The notes below the pieces were generated by a model that was not told the DNA's origin, searched no databases, and saw nothing but the letters and a program-made list of their open reading frames with translations. 64,000 bases of DNA from Theocolax elegans (lineage: Eukaryota > Arthropoda > Insecta > Hymenoptera > Cerocephalidae): positions 87,822,670 through 87,886,669 of the forward strand of contig CM047427.1 of the NCBI GenBank assembly GCA_026168455.1. Direction: 5' to 3'. This document shows, one piece after another, positions 38,935 to 52,140 of the stretch. The position numbers and the translations under genes were made by a program. Each line of letters starts with the position of its first letter. The stretch's first letter is position 1.

Positions 38935-41900
38935 CATAATGGTGATGTAGTGGAACGAAAAAATGTTCCAACGTATAAAACATTCCTTATGGTAATAAAA
39001 GTAATATACTAAGTGTCCTATAGTCGAGGGTAGTGAATGTTAGATTCTGACATTAATTTAAACGTCTTGCCAAATTTACCGTGCTATTAATTTTAATGGC
39101 GTTACGTTACTCGCAATGATGTCAATTAGCCTTACAATCCTTGCACGCGATTGGCTTAAACACCAGGTTATTACATATCCCCTATTGATATGGAAATTTT
39201 GTTTAACCTTTCCATATAAATTTTCTAATTGACAGAGTATAATTATTTTTAATATCTTAGACTTCGTTCAATTCTCTTCAATTAAATTAAAATTTCTCAT
39301 TTTTTGGACGGTAATAATGTTAAATATTAGTTCTTCGTTTACTGAAAAAATATTATAACGCAACCTAATAAATCACAATTGCTTTACGGACAATGGATAA
39401 TCGTAAATACTGGAAAATAATTTTACAACTTTAAATATGAATCTCAATAAACGAGATTTATGTATAGTAGTACATAAATGTGTGACACTGTAACAGAAGC
39501 AATTACGTTAAACATCAAAATTACAACATTTGTAATTAAATTGGTAATTACTATGCTACTTTGAAAACTGCAGTATTATTGATGTAAGGACTTTTTACAA
39601 TAATGATATACGTTTCGGTTAACTGACTTTTTAAATAACCATTGTTATATCTATTAAAATAATAATTGAATTATTTTTTCTGTTAAAGAAATGTCACAAA
39701 AATGACTAACAAATCTATATTAATTTGATTCTATACAAAATCTAATTGATATCTTGGCGAACAATATACTAGCTTGAAACAAACTAACGTTTTAAACAAT
39801 CTTTTTCTTTATTTTTCTCTCTTTCTATCTCTCTGGCATTTCATTAAATGCAAATTTGAAACAGAAATAGAGAGACTAGACTTTCTCTCTACTTTTACCC
39901 GGGAGTTATACATTTCAATTCAAAGAAACTAAAGAAATAACTCGAGCTAACAGAATCTCGTCTCCTCGTCAATTGGATCATTTAATTTTTCCGCATTGTG
40001 ACGTTCGTCTCGCTAAAAGCTTCATCCCCGAGATTTTAAGTGGTAAGATAATTACGGCGCAATCCCGTTGGTTCTAGCTAATTTTGAAAGAACAAATTTT
40101 ACAAGTAATAATATTTGCAAATTTAAAAAAAAAAAGAATTAGAATTTCTCTATATATCTTTTTTCTTCCGTACTTAATACTTTTAATCTCTAATGTATAA
40201 CACAAATCTCTCACTTCTCTTTTTTTTGTTTTAAATTAAATCAGTCGTAAGCGGTTTTAATTTAACCGCGCGACAGTAACAAAAGGACCCCGAAAATCCG
40301 GACAAATCACCACTATATATAAAACTTTACTCGAGCGTATCTAATCCGAAGGTGAAGCCGAGAATAGTATAAATGAGAAGAGTTGGACTTTCGTAAATGA
40401 CAATTTCCTTATCGATATATATGTGTGTCACATAATCCCGTTGCCCCTCCTGTCAACGTCGAATGCATCGACTGTCTATTTACGCACGTGACGTCGACTG
40501 CAATTTCACGATATTCGCAAGCTTTTTCTATTTTCTTTATTCAAGAAGGAAAATGGAAAAATCGAAGCCACTGTCGAGAATTTTTTCGTTTCTTGTTCGG
40601 TGGTACAACTCCCTTGATTAAACTTAAGAAAATGAACATTTATAGAAATACATAATACTTCTTTTTTAAATAAAATTCTTGTTCACTTATTTTACTACTC
40701 GTCCATATGTTTATCTACAGTATATATTTACTTGATAAAAACAAATACGAAGTTATAAACGCGTATTCGAAAAACCATGGATTTTATTTGTCGTGAATTT
40801 TTTATTTAATCAAATAAGTTACCAAGTATATTTACGCATACAAATTCTAAATTTTCAATTGGTTTTCTCTAAAATATCCATTTTTTCTGCATAATTGAGA
40901 TCAAAGTTCCACGTGTATCGAAATTCATTAAAGAATTACTTTCATTTAAGAAGGTTTATTTAATACCATTATTGCAAATATCATTATATAAGCTAATTTC
41001 AGAAGAAATTAAAACAAAAATAAAAGAAAAAAGTAACTATATGTAATAAAAAAAGGAGGTTACATTAGCAAAGTTAAAAAGTAATTATAACGTATCTCTT
41101 CGTCGAGGTAACATACGATCAAGTTTTAATTAATTTTTCCGATCTAAAGGGTCCATTAAAAAATATAATAAAAGCATCAGTCGGTATACAGTATCATCAA
41201 TATATACATATAACAGTGCTTTCAAATTGAATTTGCACTTTTGAGTAACAAGAGGACTGGAAAATATTTAAACAATTTTAAATTGTAATCTTTGATGGAT
41301 TTAAATGCCAAAGCCAATCGGAAAGTCCGACCGATGGATTCCAGTAATAAAGGCAAAGTTCATTCATCCATCGATACTTTGTTGGAAGAATGAAAAAAAA
41401 AAAAAAAACGGACAAACCGTTGGACGAAATTTCGTTAGACTTACATTTTCACCGGGGGGATACGGAAATGTAAATCGATCGGTGCACGTGAATTGTCCCT
41501 TTGGTATAAAGGAAGAGGATCGGAGAAAGATAGGTAGAGTTGCATTTTATGATAAGCGCGTTGAAAGGAGACGTGCTTTTGTGAAATAACCGATATATAC
41601 ATATACCGTGGAATCCATTTCATGAGAGCAAAAAATCTTTAGCTATTCGTGATGCATTTAAATGGCTTGAAACCTCTTTTTAACTAGCGAATCCGAAACA
41701 ATTGATCTTCAATTCTGAACAGTACAAAAATTTTAAAATCAATTACTTACGAACAATTCTAGTTTCTTAATTTTGTGTAATTAATAATTTAATAGATAAG
41801 ATTTTAGTCAATTAAATTATAAATATTAAGATAAATAAATAGAAGATAAAGCGAATGAATAGATTTAACAAACACTTGGTAATAAAAGGTACTGTATCGT

Positions 41901-42120
41901 TAGATTTTGCGGAATGCGATTTATTTGTAATTGAAGCAAGAAACATACAGTATCGTTACTTCTCTAGCCCTAGATCCCGGAGAAAATATATGTAGAAGTC
42001 CAGAAAACATGTGCACCGTAAAGATCCTAACCGTCTGCGGGTAAGTTTATTTCCTACAAGCCGAACGATCACCAGGTCGGCAGTTCGTCAAGTCATTCGG
42101 TCTGGTTTTCGCGATGTGGT
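38934..42120. other. AT-rich non-coding stretch
   Basis: More than 3 kb without a supported feature. The frames at 40425-40655 and 41305-41589 (the latter crossing a poly-A run at 41394-41407) show no domains. Confidence 0.55.
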
Positions 42121-42192
42121 TCTTCTTCTTCTTCTTCTTCCTCTACTTCTTCTTCTTCTTCTTCTTCTTCTTTTTCTTCTTATTCTTATTCT
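42121..42192. repeat. Imperfect (TTC)n microsatellite
   Basis: Pyrimidine-rich TTC array with CTCTAC, TTTTTC and TATTC interruptions; translated as a poly-leucine frame on the + strand. Confidence 0.93.
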
Positions 42193-43129
42193 ACTGGTAA
42201 AACTTTTTTCATCCCAGTCGGATCGCACGATAAATTTTGCCACTTGTTCCTTCTACAGTATAGGGCGGAGAAAAGTGACCTAATACGGACGAAGTTTATG
42301 GACTGAAAAAAGAAAATCTAAGTGAATGCTGGAGAAGGAGTGTGAGAAAGTATGAAACACAAAAAGAGAAATGCGTTGGTTTTAATGAAAGAGGAAAAAT
42401 GCAAAATATGAGTTGAAAAATAAAAAAAATGGAAAAAGTAGATGATCAAGGTAAAAGAACCGTTTCCATTATTCTTTATCTCTATATACGTATACCAAAA
42501 GGTTCATTTCCCTTTTCTCATTATCACATCATATTGTGGATACGTATGTATAGGTATATAAGCTTTAACCTACCTGATCCTATGCATCATTTAATATAGG
42601 ATGATAGGATGAGGTTTAAGAAAAAGAGTGGTTTATGTATATCCATTTCATATTTGTTGTAATATTGGAAACTTTTCTAATTTATCTACCGTTTTTTCTT
42701 TGGTCTTGTAATACAGTAGAGTATACATTGTTCTACAGTGTTTATCAAAATAAATTAATCAAGGTTTTTTTACATAATTATAAAATTATAATTAATAATT
42801 TATAAAAAGTCGTTATTGTAGAAATATAATTTGAGATAAGGAGCCAACAGAAATTTACCAAAAAGTCACAACATTCTTTATACCATCGAATTTTCAGTAA
42901 TACGAAACATCTCGATAGCAAATATCATTTTTATACTGGCATTATCATACACCATCTAGATTTTCAACTTCCAAAATCGAAATCGGCTTTTACCAAGACT
43001 TATAATCCAAAGGTATTTCTCATATGCGATTCTATCAAAACAAATACATTTTCATTGTTCGCAATACACCGAAATTCTCTGATACACAAATAAAATCGAT
43101 AAAATGAACAATAGAATAAAAAAGTAGAA
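42193..43129. other. AT-rich non-coding stretch
   Basis: A/T-dominated with purine-rich segments near 42300-42440. Nothing recognisable. Confidence 0.55.
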
Positions 43130-43640
43130 AGTGTGCTAGGAGGTAGAGGGAGGGGGAGGTGTCGGGTGAGAGAGAGAAACAAGATAACATTAGTTTATCT
43201 GGAAAAAATCTTGTATATTCTGAAAAAGTTGGAGAAAATCTTTCGCACCTTTAGAAAATACGTTTTTTGGGTGCCGGGGAAAGTAGAAAAGTCAATGAGT
43301 AAGCTGGCACTCTCGGGAACAAACCGAAGGAGAATCCAAACTGTAGGAGAGAAAAGGTTGGTAGGAGGCATAAACTGGGAAGCCACTGACAAAACAAGGT
43401 CGCGAAAAGTTTCACGCGCACGAAAGTCTATATAGCGATGCGCTCTTTTACGCGCTGGATAAACTTTCCGCACGCGAACGATAACAATAAAGAACCCGAG
43501 GAGGGAGAAAAGGTACAGGCCTTTAGTCGAGAGTATACTGCTAAAGATGCTATACCTACGAAAATGTTGGCCACTTCTATTGTTACACATCTTTTTCTTC
43601 TATTATGTAACGCTTTTCCTGGATAACGCTTAACGCTTCG
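43130..43640. other. GC-richer segment with opposing open frames
   Basis: Frames of 100 codons (+, 43133-43435) and 131 codons (-, 43590-43195) overlap for 241 bases. Neither has a known domain; the minus frame is basic and hydrophobic without a clear signal peptide. The G-rich run GAGGGAGGGGGAGGTGTCGG begins at 43146. I cannot choose between chance and a short unrecognised exon. Confidence 0.2.
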
Positions 43641-45690
43641 TAATAATAAGCAGTTTATTAATTTTTTTTACATCCGATTCTTGAATCGCTCAGCGTAACG
43701 ATCAATTTTCAGTTGTTCAATATTTCATTTTTTACTGCGTAAACTATCAGTTGTCGCAAAATTTTATCCTTCGTTTATGAGACTCGGTATCGTCAAATTT
43801 TTTAAATTTTATATACTGCATACAGCCCGTCTCTTTGAAAAATAGACGTTTTTATGGCAGCATTAGCATATCCAAAATATAAAAAAAAATTATTTAGACC
43901 GGTTTATTTCTTCGCTTTTATTTAAAAAAATTATACGACGCAATTTTTAATTTTACATTAATATTGCATTTTCCGCAGTAAAATTATAAATTTACAATCT
44001 AGACATATATTCGCTGAAATAATAACGTTATAAAATATACCATGGTTAATAATAAACTCGTAAAAGATCATTACATATACCACGTAAATACAACATTTAA
44101 CGTTCGCTCATATTATTTTCCTAACAGGTAAAATTCGTTCTAACGAATTTACGTGAATCATCGTAACATTTTAAAGATGATTAAAAATTTATAGGAAAAT
44201 AGGGGACATAAATTAAACAGTATAGAAGCAACATTTTTGGATAAGTTACATTTCCATTCGATGCGTACCACGAATATTTTATAGTAAATATTCACTTTGT
44301 ATATATAGTATACCTTCTACTCAGTTTATAGTAGGTGGAAACAAAAGTAAACGAAACAATCTTTACTTTGAAATGAAAATTTATGCCAGTCATCTATATA
44401 TATATATATCTATATATATTCACTCGAAAAATTAACCAATGCAAATTTTTTCATGTAACTTGCCAAAAGCTATAAAGTAACAAAGCAAATTATTTTATTT
44501 TCCAAGTAACAATAAGATTTGAAATACTTTAGACACAATAGAGACAGATTATCTTTTTTTGATTATAAAGATGACTTTTGTGAACACTATTTTTTTTGTC
44601 TTTCATAAATGGATTAACGATACTGAAGTTCTTTCGCGAAATCATAAAAAAGAGCGTTATTAAAATTTTTAAACACATCGATAACTTAGTTAATGTATTG
44701 CACTTTTATTCTTAAAGCTGTTCACCACTTATACTTTAAGCGGGGCTCGTTTAAACTTTTGATAGCTAATAAGCCTGTTCTCATCAGCGTAAAACATTTT
44801 TTACGAAGTAAATTTCTTTAAATTTTTTGCGCACATTTTCTCGCTTAGCAATTCTTACTCTCACTCTCTCTCTTTCTTTTTATTATTATTCGTTAGGTAA
44901 AGAGTATTACTTTGGAGTTAAACAATAGAGTTATAATTTTTATGCGGAATTCGTCAAACGTTTCTTAAGAAATGAATTATTTCTTTTTATTTTTTCTTTC
45001 AGCACGTAGCATCGTGTATAATTTTCCCAACAAAATATCACTTAAAATTGTAATTGCTTGGAAATAAAAAGATTTTAAGTTTTCATAAAATAAACATCCC
45101 ATCCTTTGTTTTCTTCCAGTCTTGTATTTCGCAATTTTTGTTCGTGTACTACTATAAAATACGCATGACAACAGTAAAAATAACCTTTTACATTTTTCCG
45201 AAAAATGAAACATTTTCTTCGTTTCCACCTCTCTTTCCACTGCTTTTACAACCTTGTACTTTTTATTTTTTTTTCGGGAAAAAATCTTCCTTTTTTACGC
45301 ACGTTCTCTTAAATCTTCTCGAATGTTCGCGTAATACGATGAGACTTAGAAATGTTATAAAGCAAAGAGGATGGATAAAGGAAAAAAGATAATGTTTGCG
45401 GAATTGTATGATAAAAAACATTGGCGAGAAAAGATAATTTATATTAACGAGTTTCATTGACATTTTTGCATCGAAATATGATTCATGTCTACAGGAGACG
45501 AGGTGTTGGACTTTCTTCGAACTGTGGGTCAAATGTCATGAAAAGTTTACCCGAGATTTAACGTCAGATTTTCTTTTTCCGATACTACACTCTGAAATGC
45601 GTTTTGTTAAAAAAAAAGTTTAGGGGCACAGCAACAACCGGTCGTAAAGATTGGTGGGTCAAATTCGTCAAATAACTGATTTGTAGTGAA
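43641..45690. other. AT-rich non-coding stretch
   Basis: A short (TA)n lies near 44396-44420 and a small (CT)n near 44862-44874. The opposing frames at 44977-45532 are low-complexity. No supported gene. Confidence 0.55.
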
Positions 45691-46270
45691 ACGTCGAGAT
45701 TTTCGGGTATAAATCAGAAAAGCCATCTCCCTCGTTTTCACCCCTCGAGCTATACACGAGCAAGAGAGGGTAAGAATATAGTGGGACGGGAGGAAGGAGG
45801 GAGAGAGAGAGAGAGGAAGGCAAAGGCATGAGTGCGTCCGGCGTGTCTTTCATCCCTCTGTCTGTCGTAGCGCCCCTGATTCTCCTTAAGGCCGCTCGAC
45901 GTTCCCTTTGGCTTCTAACGCGAGGCGGGATCTCTCACCGAGAGAGGCCTCTATACGACCAAGCTCGGCATATAACCCTGGAGCTCTCTTTCCTTCATGA
46001 TTTATGCCTACGCACGTCACAGTGCATCATATACCCGAGCAACCCCGTTTCCAACGGTGCCCACCCGCGCTCTAAATCCGACTGACCCTCCTCTCGCCCT
46101 CCTCTCACCCTCCTCACTCCCCGTATCAACGTCCTCCCGGTATACACATGCAACCTTTGATTTATCGTTATGTATAAGTAAACAATATATGCGGATATCA
46201 TACGAGTACATATTTATACATGCACGTGAATATCGTGACGATATAGGTCTGCATAGGTAGATGCACCTAT
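45691..46270. other. GC/CpG-rich patch with G-quadruplex motif
   Basis: One of the most GC-rich segments here. It carries a purine tract with GGGACGGGAGGAAGGAGGGA near 45783 and several overlapping open frames on both strands (for example 45828-46085 +, 46201-45995 -). That overlap is typical of GC-rich DNA with few stop codons and is not evidence of coding by itself. A promoter or conserved non-coding element is possible. Confidence 0.35.
46086..46122 (-). other. Predicted G-quadruplex, 11-bp periodic
   Basis: On the + strand CCC occurs at 46086-46088, 46097-46099 and 46108-46110, then CCCC at 46119-46122, spaced exactly 11 bases. On the minus strand this reads as four G-tracts separated by 8-nt purine-rich loops (the repeated unit is GAGAGGAGGGY). 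Confidence 0.55.
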
Positions 46271-47459
46271 CTTGCACGATCGGGTATGAGAGGTACGTAA
46301 ATCATGGAAAAATCCGCGAATAGGCAATTGCAAGCTCGACATACGTATATCGCCTATGTACCTATATGTAAATCGTATACGTATTATGTACCTATGTACT
46401 ATATGTATATACAATTGAATACTTGCTTTCATCTGCATGTTGTATAATGTCCTATGATGTATTCATGAATTGTTTGCCATCTAAGGATGAGAGCTCTGTA
46501 TACATATACATTTATATATAAATATATACCTATATATATGTGTATATATTGTATTATAATTCAATCGGTTACAACTACTATTCAGGATTATAAATAATGT
46601 AACAGTTTGTTTTATTGAAAAATCGAGTATTTCGAAATAAATGACGATCGGTACGTATGGAATCTATTATACGTACACTCGAGATTGATAGAACGATGTA
46701 AATTAAGAGTTTGACGTTTTATAATATTAACGTAAAATGGACATAAAATAATAAATGCGCTAGTCGTCAAAGATTGAAAGGATGTTTCAGTTGAAATAGT
46801 CATAACGATATTCGTACTGGATTGACTTTTATAGGTGAGACTCTGTAATGTGACCAGGTATAGAACGTATCGCGAAAAAGTATATCTTTTGTACATTTAA
46901 TGGGTACTACGCGTATAATTCAATTACCAAAAATCGAACGTAAGTTACGAACGAGAGTGTCACTATTTAATATTAATAATCTTAATATTATTGCAGTTTA
47001 CTAGCTCCTTCAAATACAACATGTACACTCTATTAATTTTATAAACTTTTGTTTAAACAATAATCACGTACCATCTGATATCGTACGACGTACGATAGAG
47101 TCAAAGTTAATAACACATGCACTCAAGAATTATTAAGAATTTACATATCAGAATCCATAAAGAAACAAATATAGATATGTACGTAGGTGCATATATATAT
47201 ATATATGTATGTATGATGTGCGCTTCGTACACTTGGAACGTAGTCTATTTGACTTATCGTATATACCATCACAGCCGTATACGAAAAACAAAAGAACGCA
47301 TACGAAAGCACCTTTATGCGTATATATAACATATAACAGAGAGGAAGGCATACGAAAAGTTCCACCAAACTCATATACACGACCGCAAATACGCATACAC
47401 TAAACGTCACCGGTTATGACTACGAGGAGAAAAATAAAAAGCTTGGTGCTATGCCGGAA

Positions 47460-47465
<6 letters not shown>
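46271..47465. other. AT-rich stretch with alternating TATGTACCTAT-type sequence
   Basis: 46330-46400 repeats TATGTACCTAT-like words, and 46497-46545 is TA-rich. Several overlapping frames at 47117-47410 are Y/I/H-rich translations of such alternating DNA and are not called. Confidence 0.5.

Positions 47466-47511
<46 letters not shown>
47466..47511. repeat. (CT)n microsatellite
   Basis: About 22 CT units, uninterrupted apart from the first TTT. Confidence 0.97.
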
Positions 47512-47514
<3 letters not shown>

Positions 47515-47868
47515 TTTGCGCGTGCGATATTATTTCGCTTTTACGACAGGGACACGCGCCGCCATTGCGGAAATCTTATTAAACGTAAGTACTGGGTTCA
47601 GCGTAATGGCTGTCCATTCTACCTCCCGATTTCCCATAATGCGATCGGAATTTTCTTCATTTTTTTTTTCACTTTCGTGTACGCGAAGTCACTCCCTGTA
47701 ATAACGTTACAATCCCCACGTAAAAATATGTTACAAGTTTTACTAAAGTATGATTAACGAGACTTTCTTGTAAACTTGTTTATGTATCTTTCCGCTGGGT
47801 TACACAACGTTTTGTTTTATTAATCGTAAGGAAAATTTTTGAAAGGAAATTTATGTACGGTAACGTTC
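47512..47868. other. Short non-coding interval
   Basis: It begins with a CpG-containing spot (GCGCGTGCG, GACACGCGCCGCC) and then becomes AT-rich. No supported feature. Confidence 0.45.
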
Positions 47869-47945
47869 TTCTTCTTCTTCTACTTCTTCTTCTTCTTCTT
47901 CTTCTTCTACTTCTTCTTCTTCATATTCTTCTTTTTCTTCTTCAT
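47869..47945. repeat. Imperfect (TTC)n microsatellite
   Basis: TTC array with CTAC and CATATTC interruptions. The poly-L and poly-F frames on the + strand are its translations. Confidence 0.94.
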
Positions 47946-48435
47946 TTTTTCTGTACTGCGAGTTTTGTATACAAGAGAAGCTTCAAAGTTCGATATAAAG
48001 TTTACGAAGGATTTTTTTTCGAAAGAGTAGATATTGCAAAAAAGTATAAAAATCAATGAAAAAAAAAATTTTTTTTAAATATTTGATGGTTTAAATTTGC
48101 ATTGGGTAAACTTTTAAAAATTTTCATTGTGAAACATTTGCTAATATATCTAATATTTGTGAAGGAGGAACCAAAAATATTTGTGTTTATTATGATAATA
48201 TTTCGTTGTAAAAAGCTATAACGAACTCGGTCGACTATATAGGGGAAAACTTGATCATTATTCTTTAATCGAAAAAGTCGAAAATGCAGAAAGTCTTTTC
48301 GAAAAAATCTTATAAACGAATCGAAACCACTTACTTTTCAGAGTATAAAGCGAACTATATCATTCGTCCATAATGAGGAGGTAGTAGCAGGAGTGATTAA
48401 TTAAATGTTTTCCAAGTAATAAAAGCAGAACTCAA
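47946..48435. other. AT-rich non-coding stretch
   Basis: Nothing recognisable; a poly-A to poly-T switch lies at about 48058-48077. Confidence 0.5.
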
Positions 48436-48980
48436 GTGAGAATAAAGTTCAAAGGAAAGTTTGCCGCGGTCGTGCCGAAGAAAAGAGGCGACCTAAACCC
48501 TTGCTCCTTTGCATCAAAAGTTAAGCCGATATCGACGTTCAACTCCCTTGCCACCCCCTCAGGTTCGATTCTCGAGGTTAAGGAAGGTTTACGGAGCTGG
48601 ACCTTCTGTAGAGAAAAACACACGGACGAACGCTCGCAATTTGTCAGGGTATGTGCTTTTCTCTCTTTTTCTGTACCCGCAAAAAAACAACAACAACAAC
48701 AACAACACAACCGGCAAGGGGGTGCGAGAGGGTACGTCGTAAAATCAGTCGACGTATTTTCTGGATGCGTGTGTATCGCGTGTGCCATTAAATTCGAAGG
48801 ACCATAAATTTTACGAGTACTTTTTAATCCCCGTTATGTACGTTATAATATATAGAAATAAAAAAAGAAGGGCCGCGGGGAGAGGGGCTGTAATTTCGCG
48901 CGTAGGCGTACCGGAGGGTTTGACGAGTCTTTTATGGACGCGGTAACGAAACGTGAAAACGAAATTTACGGGGTTAAAAA
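48436..48980. other. GC-richer patch with a possible small exon
   Basis: Frames of 123 codons (+, 48436-48807) and 118 codons (-, 48788-48432) occupy the same bases. Neither matches a family I recognise; Q- and C-runs come from the (CAA)n at 48687-48710. On the + strand a good acceptor-like CCACCCCCTCAG ends at 48562 and a GTATGT donor-like site starts at 48649. They would bound an 86-nt exon that stays open in the + frame. Downstream (48850-48960) is CpG-rich. Confidence 0.25.
48687..48710. repeat. (CAA)n microsatellite
   Basis: Seven to eight CAA triplets following a poly-A run. Confidence 0.93.
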
Positions 48981-51724
48981 GTTTATTTTGGTCGACGAGT
49001 TTTTTTTTGCCTTCTTTCTTCGGGCGATTTTGACCGGTGATGATTCAATTTGAGGTTAATTAGGGTTCTACGTTTAAATCCCTTTGTTGTAATTTTAAGT
49101 GTGATCGTAGAAAATGTTTACGAGCGAATATAGTGCCCCTTAAATATTTTAATAAAATTCTTCAATGGAAAAATCGTGATGTAAATTATGCAAAACTTTC
49201 TGTAAATAATTAATTGTTAATGGTTGTATATTAATATTTAACGATAAATTTCACCATTTTAAAACTTTTATATGTACATTTTATACGTCTGGATCTTTTT
49301 CATCGTCTATACGTCCAGCATTTTCCATCTTTTACATACTATTAATATTTGAAATTCTTTCTTCTTTCGTGATCCATTTTCTGCTCTCCAAATTCTCTCT
49401 CCTTTTCCTATTCTTTACGTCTTTTCCATTTTACATCTTCTTTTTCTCCATTTCCTCGCTCAATCCTTACATTAATAAATGTTAATTTCGCATTAACTTG
49501 TGAATTTTCGTTCTACTTTAAGTAAACCGTAATTTCAATTCTATTAAAAAGTTCTTTTTATAGTTTTAGTATGAAAAATTTGTGAGAAGTAATTATCAGT
49601 TTCTCTTCTGACGTACTGTATTAGAATTAATTATTTTCCAGTAACACGGTCAAAGCAACCTATATTAACGCGGAAAAATATTATTTTTTTACTTTTCTCA
49701 TTGGGTAATAAATACTGTAAAATTAAATGCTTATTAAAACATTTTTTGGTCTGGACTAGTTTATACAAATGTTGAAAGTGAGGATTAATCGCTTTAAAAA
49801 CTATTTTTAATATTAATTACTTGAATAAATTGAAAAATGAAAATAACTTGGTGCTGGGTTAAAATTGGTATTATACCTTACACTTAATCAGATGAACAAC
49901 ACGGGTAATAGCTATTTTATACGCAATTAAACTTCAGTTCAACTCGGATGTTCATTTTCAAAGCGACCTCGAAGCTCATTACCGAAAAAAAGAGATTGTA
50001 CAACGTCATAATCCTTCAATAAGAATTCGACAAGTACATTCTGAACAAACAGGCGAAGGTATGATTCAAATATTCAAAGATTCTAATTCGTATGACCTCG
50101 ACTAAATTAGGCAACATCTAACAAATTGAATCATTATTCTACATTAAGAGGAAAACTGTCTTTAGAAGCCTTGATCAGTTTAATACAAAATAACAGGGTC
50201 ATCAAAGTAAATGCAAAAGACTGTATAACAAAATGCCCGCAAGGTACATTTAATTAGATTAGTCAGTGACCAAAGGTGTTTCTCGTTTTGTGCAGGAATT
50301 CGTTACGACGACGCGGCGCTGACAAACAAAAAGTAGTTTCTTTAATTGGATTTGCTTAAAGATGAGAGTAAAGTCTATTGCAGTTTCTTCTGCGTTTTAT
50401 ATTTTTTATATGTATATATAAATGTATATTTTATCCGGATGGCACTGTCGGATTCACTTTAAAAGACGCAGAAAGATATTAAAAAGATCGACATATACGA
50501 TTGACAATTTTATCTTGAAGATTGTATACCTACTTACTTATTTTATAGCGTATTATTCTATAAATATAATGTTATTAGAGTTTGTCATGTTGTTTTATAC
50601 ATCCGGCAAAATAAGTTAGGTGGCAAGTTCCTTTTTATCTATAAGATGGCGATTACGAGGTGGAGAAGAGCTGATTAAAAGCTCGCAGCTGTTAATTCGA
50701 GTTTTGGTACCAAAGTAGAGAGGGTCGACGAGTTACGGAATAAACAGCTGTCTTGCTAATAAGGAAGATTGGATCTTTTTGCGACGTACGGATTTACTGT
50801 TCGTAATTTCGCTCGAATTTATATTGGTTGGGACTACTACTAGTTAAACCGTAATGAAGATCGTACAGACGAGTCTTGGCTAAATTTATATGTTTTCCAT
50901 TCATTTGGTTAAAGCTTGGATTCGTTAAGGATCTTATAAAACTTTACCTTTTTGCGCAAAAGTTTTTGTTTCCTCCGTATTTTTAACCCTAATTTGGAGA
51001 TTGATCTTCTATATATATATAAAGAAAGAAGCAAACTTATTAAACTAAAATAATTTTTATAGCGTGAATTTTTTCATTGTTCAGTTTTAAACGTTGATTC
51101 AATATAAAATGTAAATTGACGCGACCGGGAAATAATTTTCAACTAGATTGATTACAGCGTGAAATTCTTTTTTATAGCTGCGTCAAATGAAGCGATTAGC
51201 ATAAATGTTCACAAAATACGGGGTTGCGCTTTAAAAATTAGGTTAAAAGACCCGAGCGTATGTTAAGCTGGGACTAATCGTGTTTGTAGGTCAGTTTGAT
51301 GAAACTTTTGACATTTTTTTTTAATTTCGAAACTCTTTCAAACTAAAATTAATATAAGTATATAATAAAATTTCGCACCAAATGAAAATTATCTTGTTTG
51401 AGTAAGAAAGTGTTATGGAAACAAACTGACAAAGGAATTCAAACAATTCTGCTAAGAAATTATTATTAAAGCATTCGCGTTATTTTCTTGTCTAAAAAAT
51501 AATGATTAAGTTATAAGAGTAATAGCGCTATTGTTTGGTGTCATTAACAAAGTTTAAAATTTATTAAATACTTGTAGCAGTGAAAAGAATAAACTAAACG
51601 ACGAGTAATTACGTTAATTAAAGATAAAATTTTCTAACAGCGTTCAACCCTGCGTAGAGTTTGAATCTAAAGGTTTGAAACTATCATCTTTAAAATCCTA
51701 CTAATATACTCGGGAGAAGAAAAA
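48981..51724. other. AT-rich non-coding stretch
   Basis: About 2.7 kb with one short frame (50422-50619) lacking recognisable features. A pyrimidine-rich zone lies near 49355-49460. No supported gene or RNA. Confidence 0.55.
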
Positions 51725-52140
51725 AAAATGGTTAACCCTCGTGCCGTTGGTATGCAAAAGACCTTGGGAAATTCGCAACTAGCCCACCAACTGGGAGAAC
51801 CAAGCACAAGATTCCGATACACGCAGGATGCGCGCGACCTCACTCCTCCTTCCTCCTGCAAAGTTGATCGAGCAAAGTCAACCGGGCAGCCGGAACTATT
51901 ATCAAAATTGCCGACCGCAAACTTTCTACCAGCTTAAACTTGAGTCGGGCTCGTTGGTTCTTGTAGCCATACGTGGTGCCCACAAATTGGCCGGCACGCG
52001 AAAACTAGACGAGCCGCTCTGTACGCGCGTCTGTGCCAGTGTGGGTACGAGTGTACGGGTGTCTACCTAAACGTATACCTATATACGTACCTCTTACTTG
52101 CTATGCTCGATCAGACGGTACGTAGGAGAAAATTACCGCG
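51725..52140. other. GC/CpG-rich patch
   Basis: A sharply bounded G+C-rich island in AT-rich DNA. Overlapping short frames occur at 51728-51937 (+), 51828-52070 (+) and 51861-51667 (-), none recognised. It includes CpG-rich words (GATGCGCGCGACC, ACGCGCGTC). It could be a first exon or 5' UTR, a promoter, or a conserved element. I cannot tell from sequence alone. Confidence 0.35.

Noticed and set aside
44781..44787. CTGATGA on the minus strand
   Set aside because: No stem II or GAAA follows; it is a single-box match.
45828..46277. Several overlapping frames on both strands in the GC-rich patch
   Set aside because: GC-rich DNA has few stop codons, so multiple open frames are expected. None has a known domain or clear splice sites.
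47839..48059. Poly-leucine and poly-phenylalanine frames resembling membrane segments
   Set aside because: They are produced by the (TTC)n array; the same holds for 9133-9345 and 42011-42283.
48560..48574. GGTTCGATTCTC looks like a tRNA B box
   Set aside because: There is no A box at the proper distance and no acceptor, D or anticodon stem can be folded.
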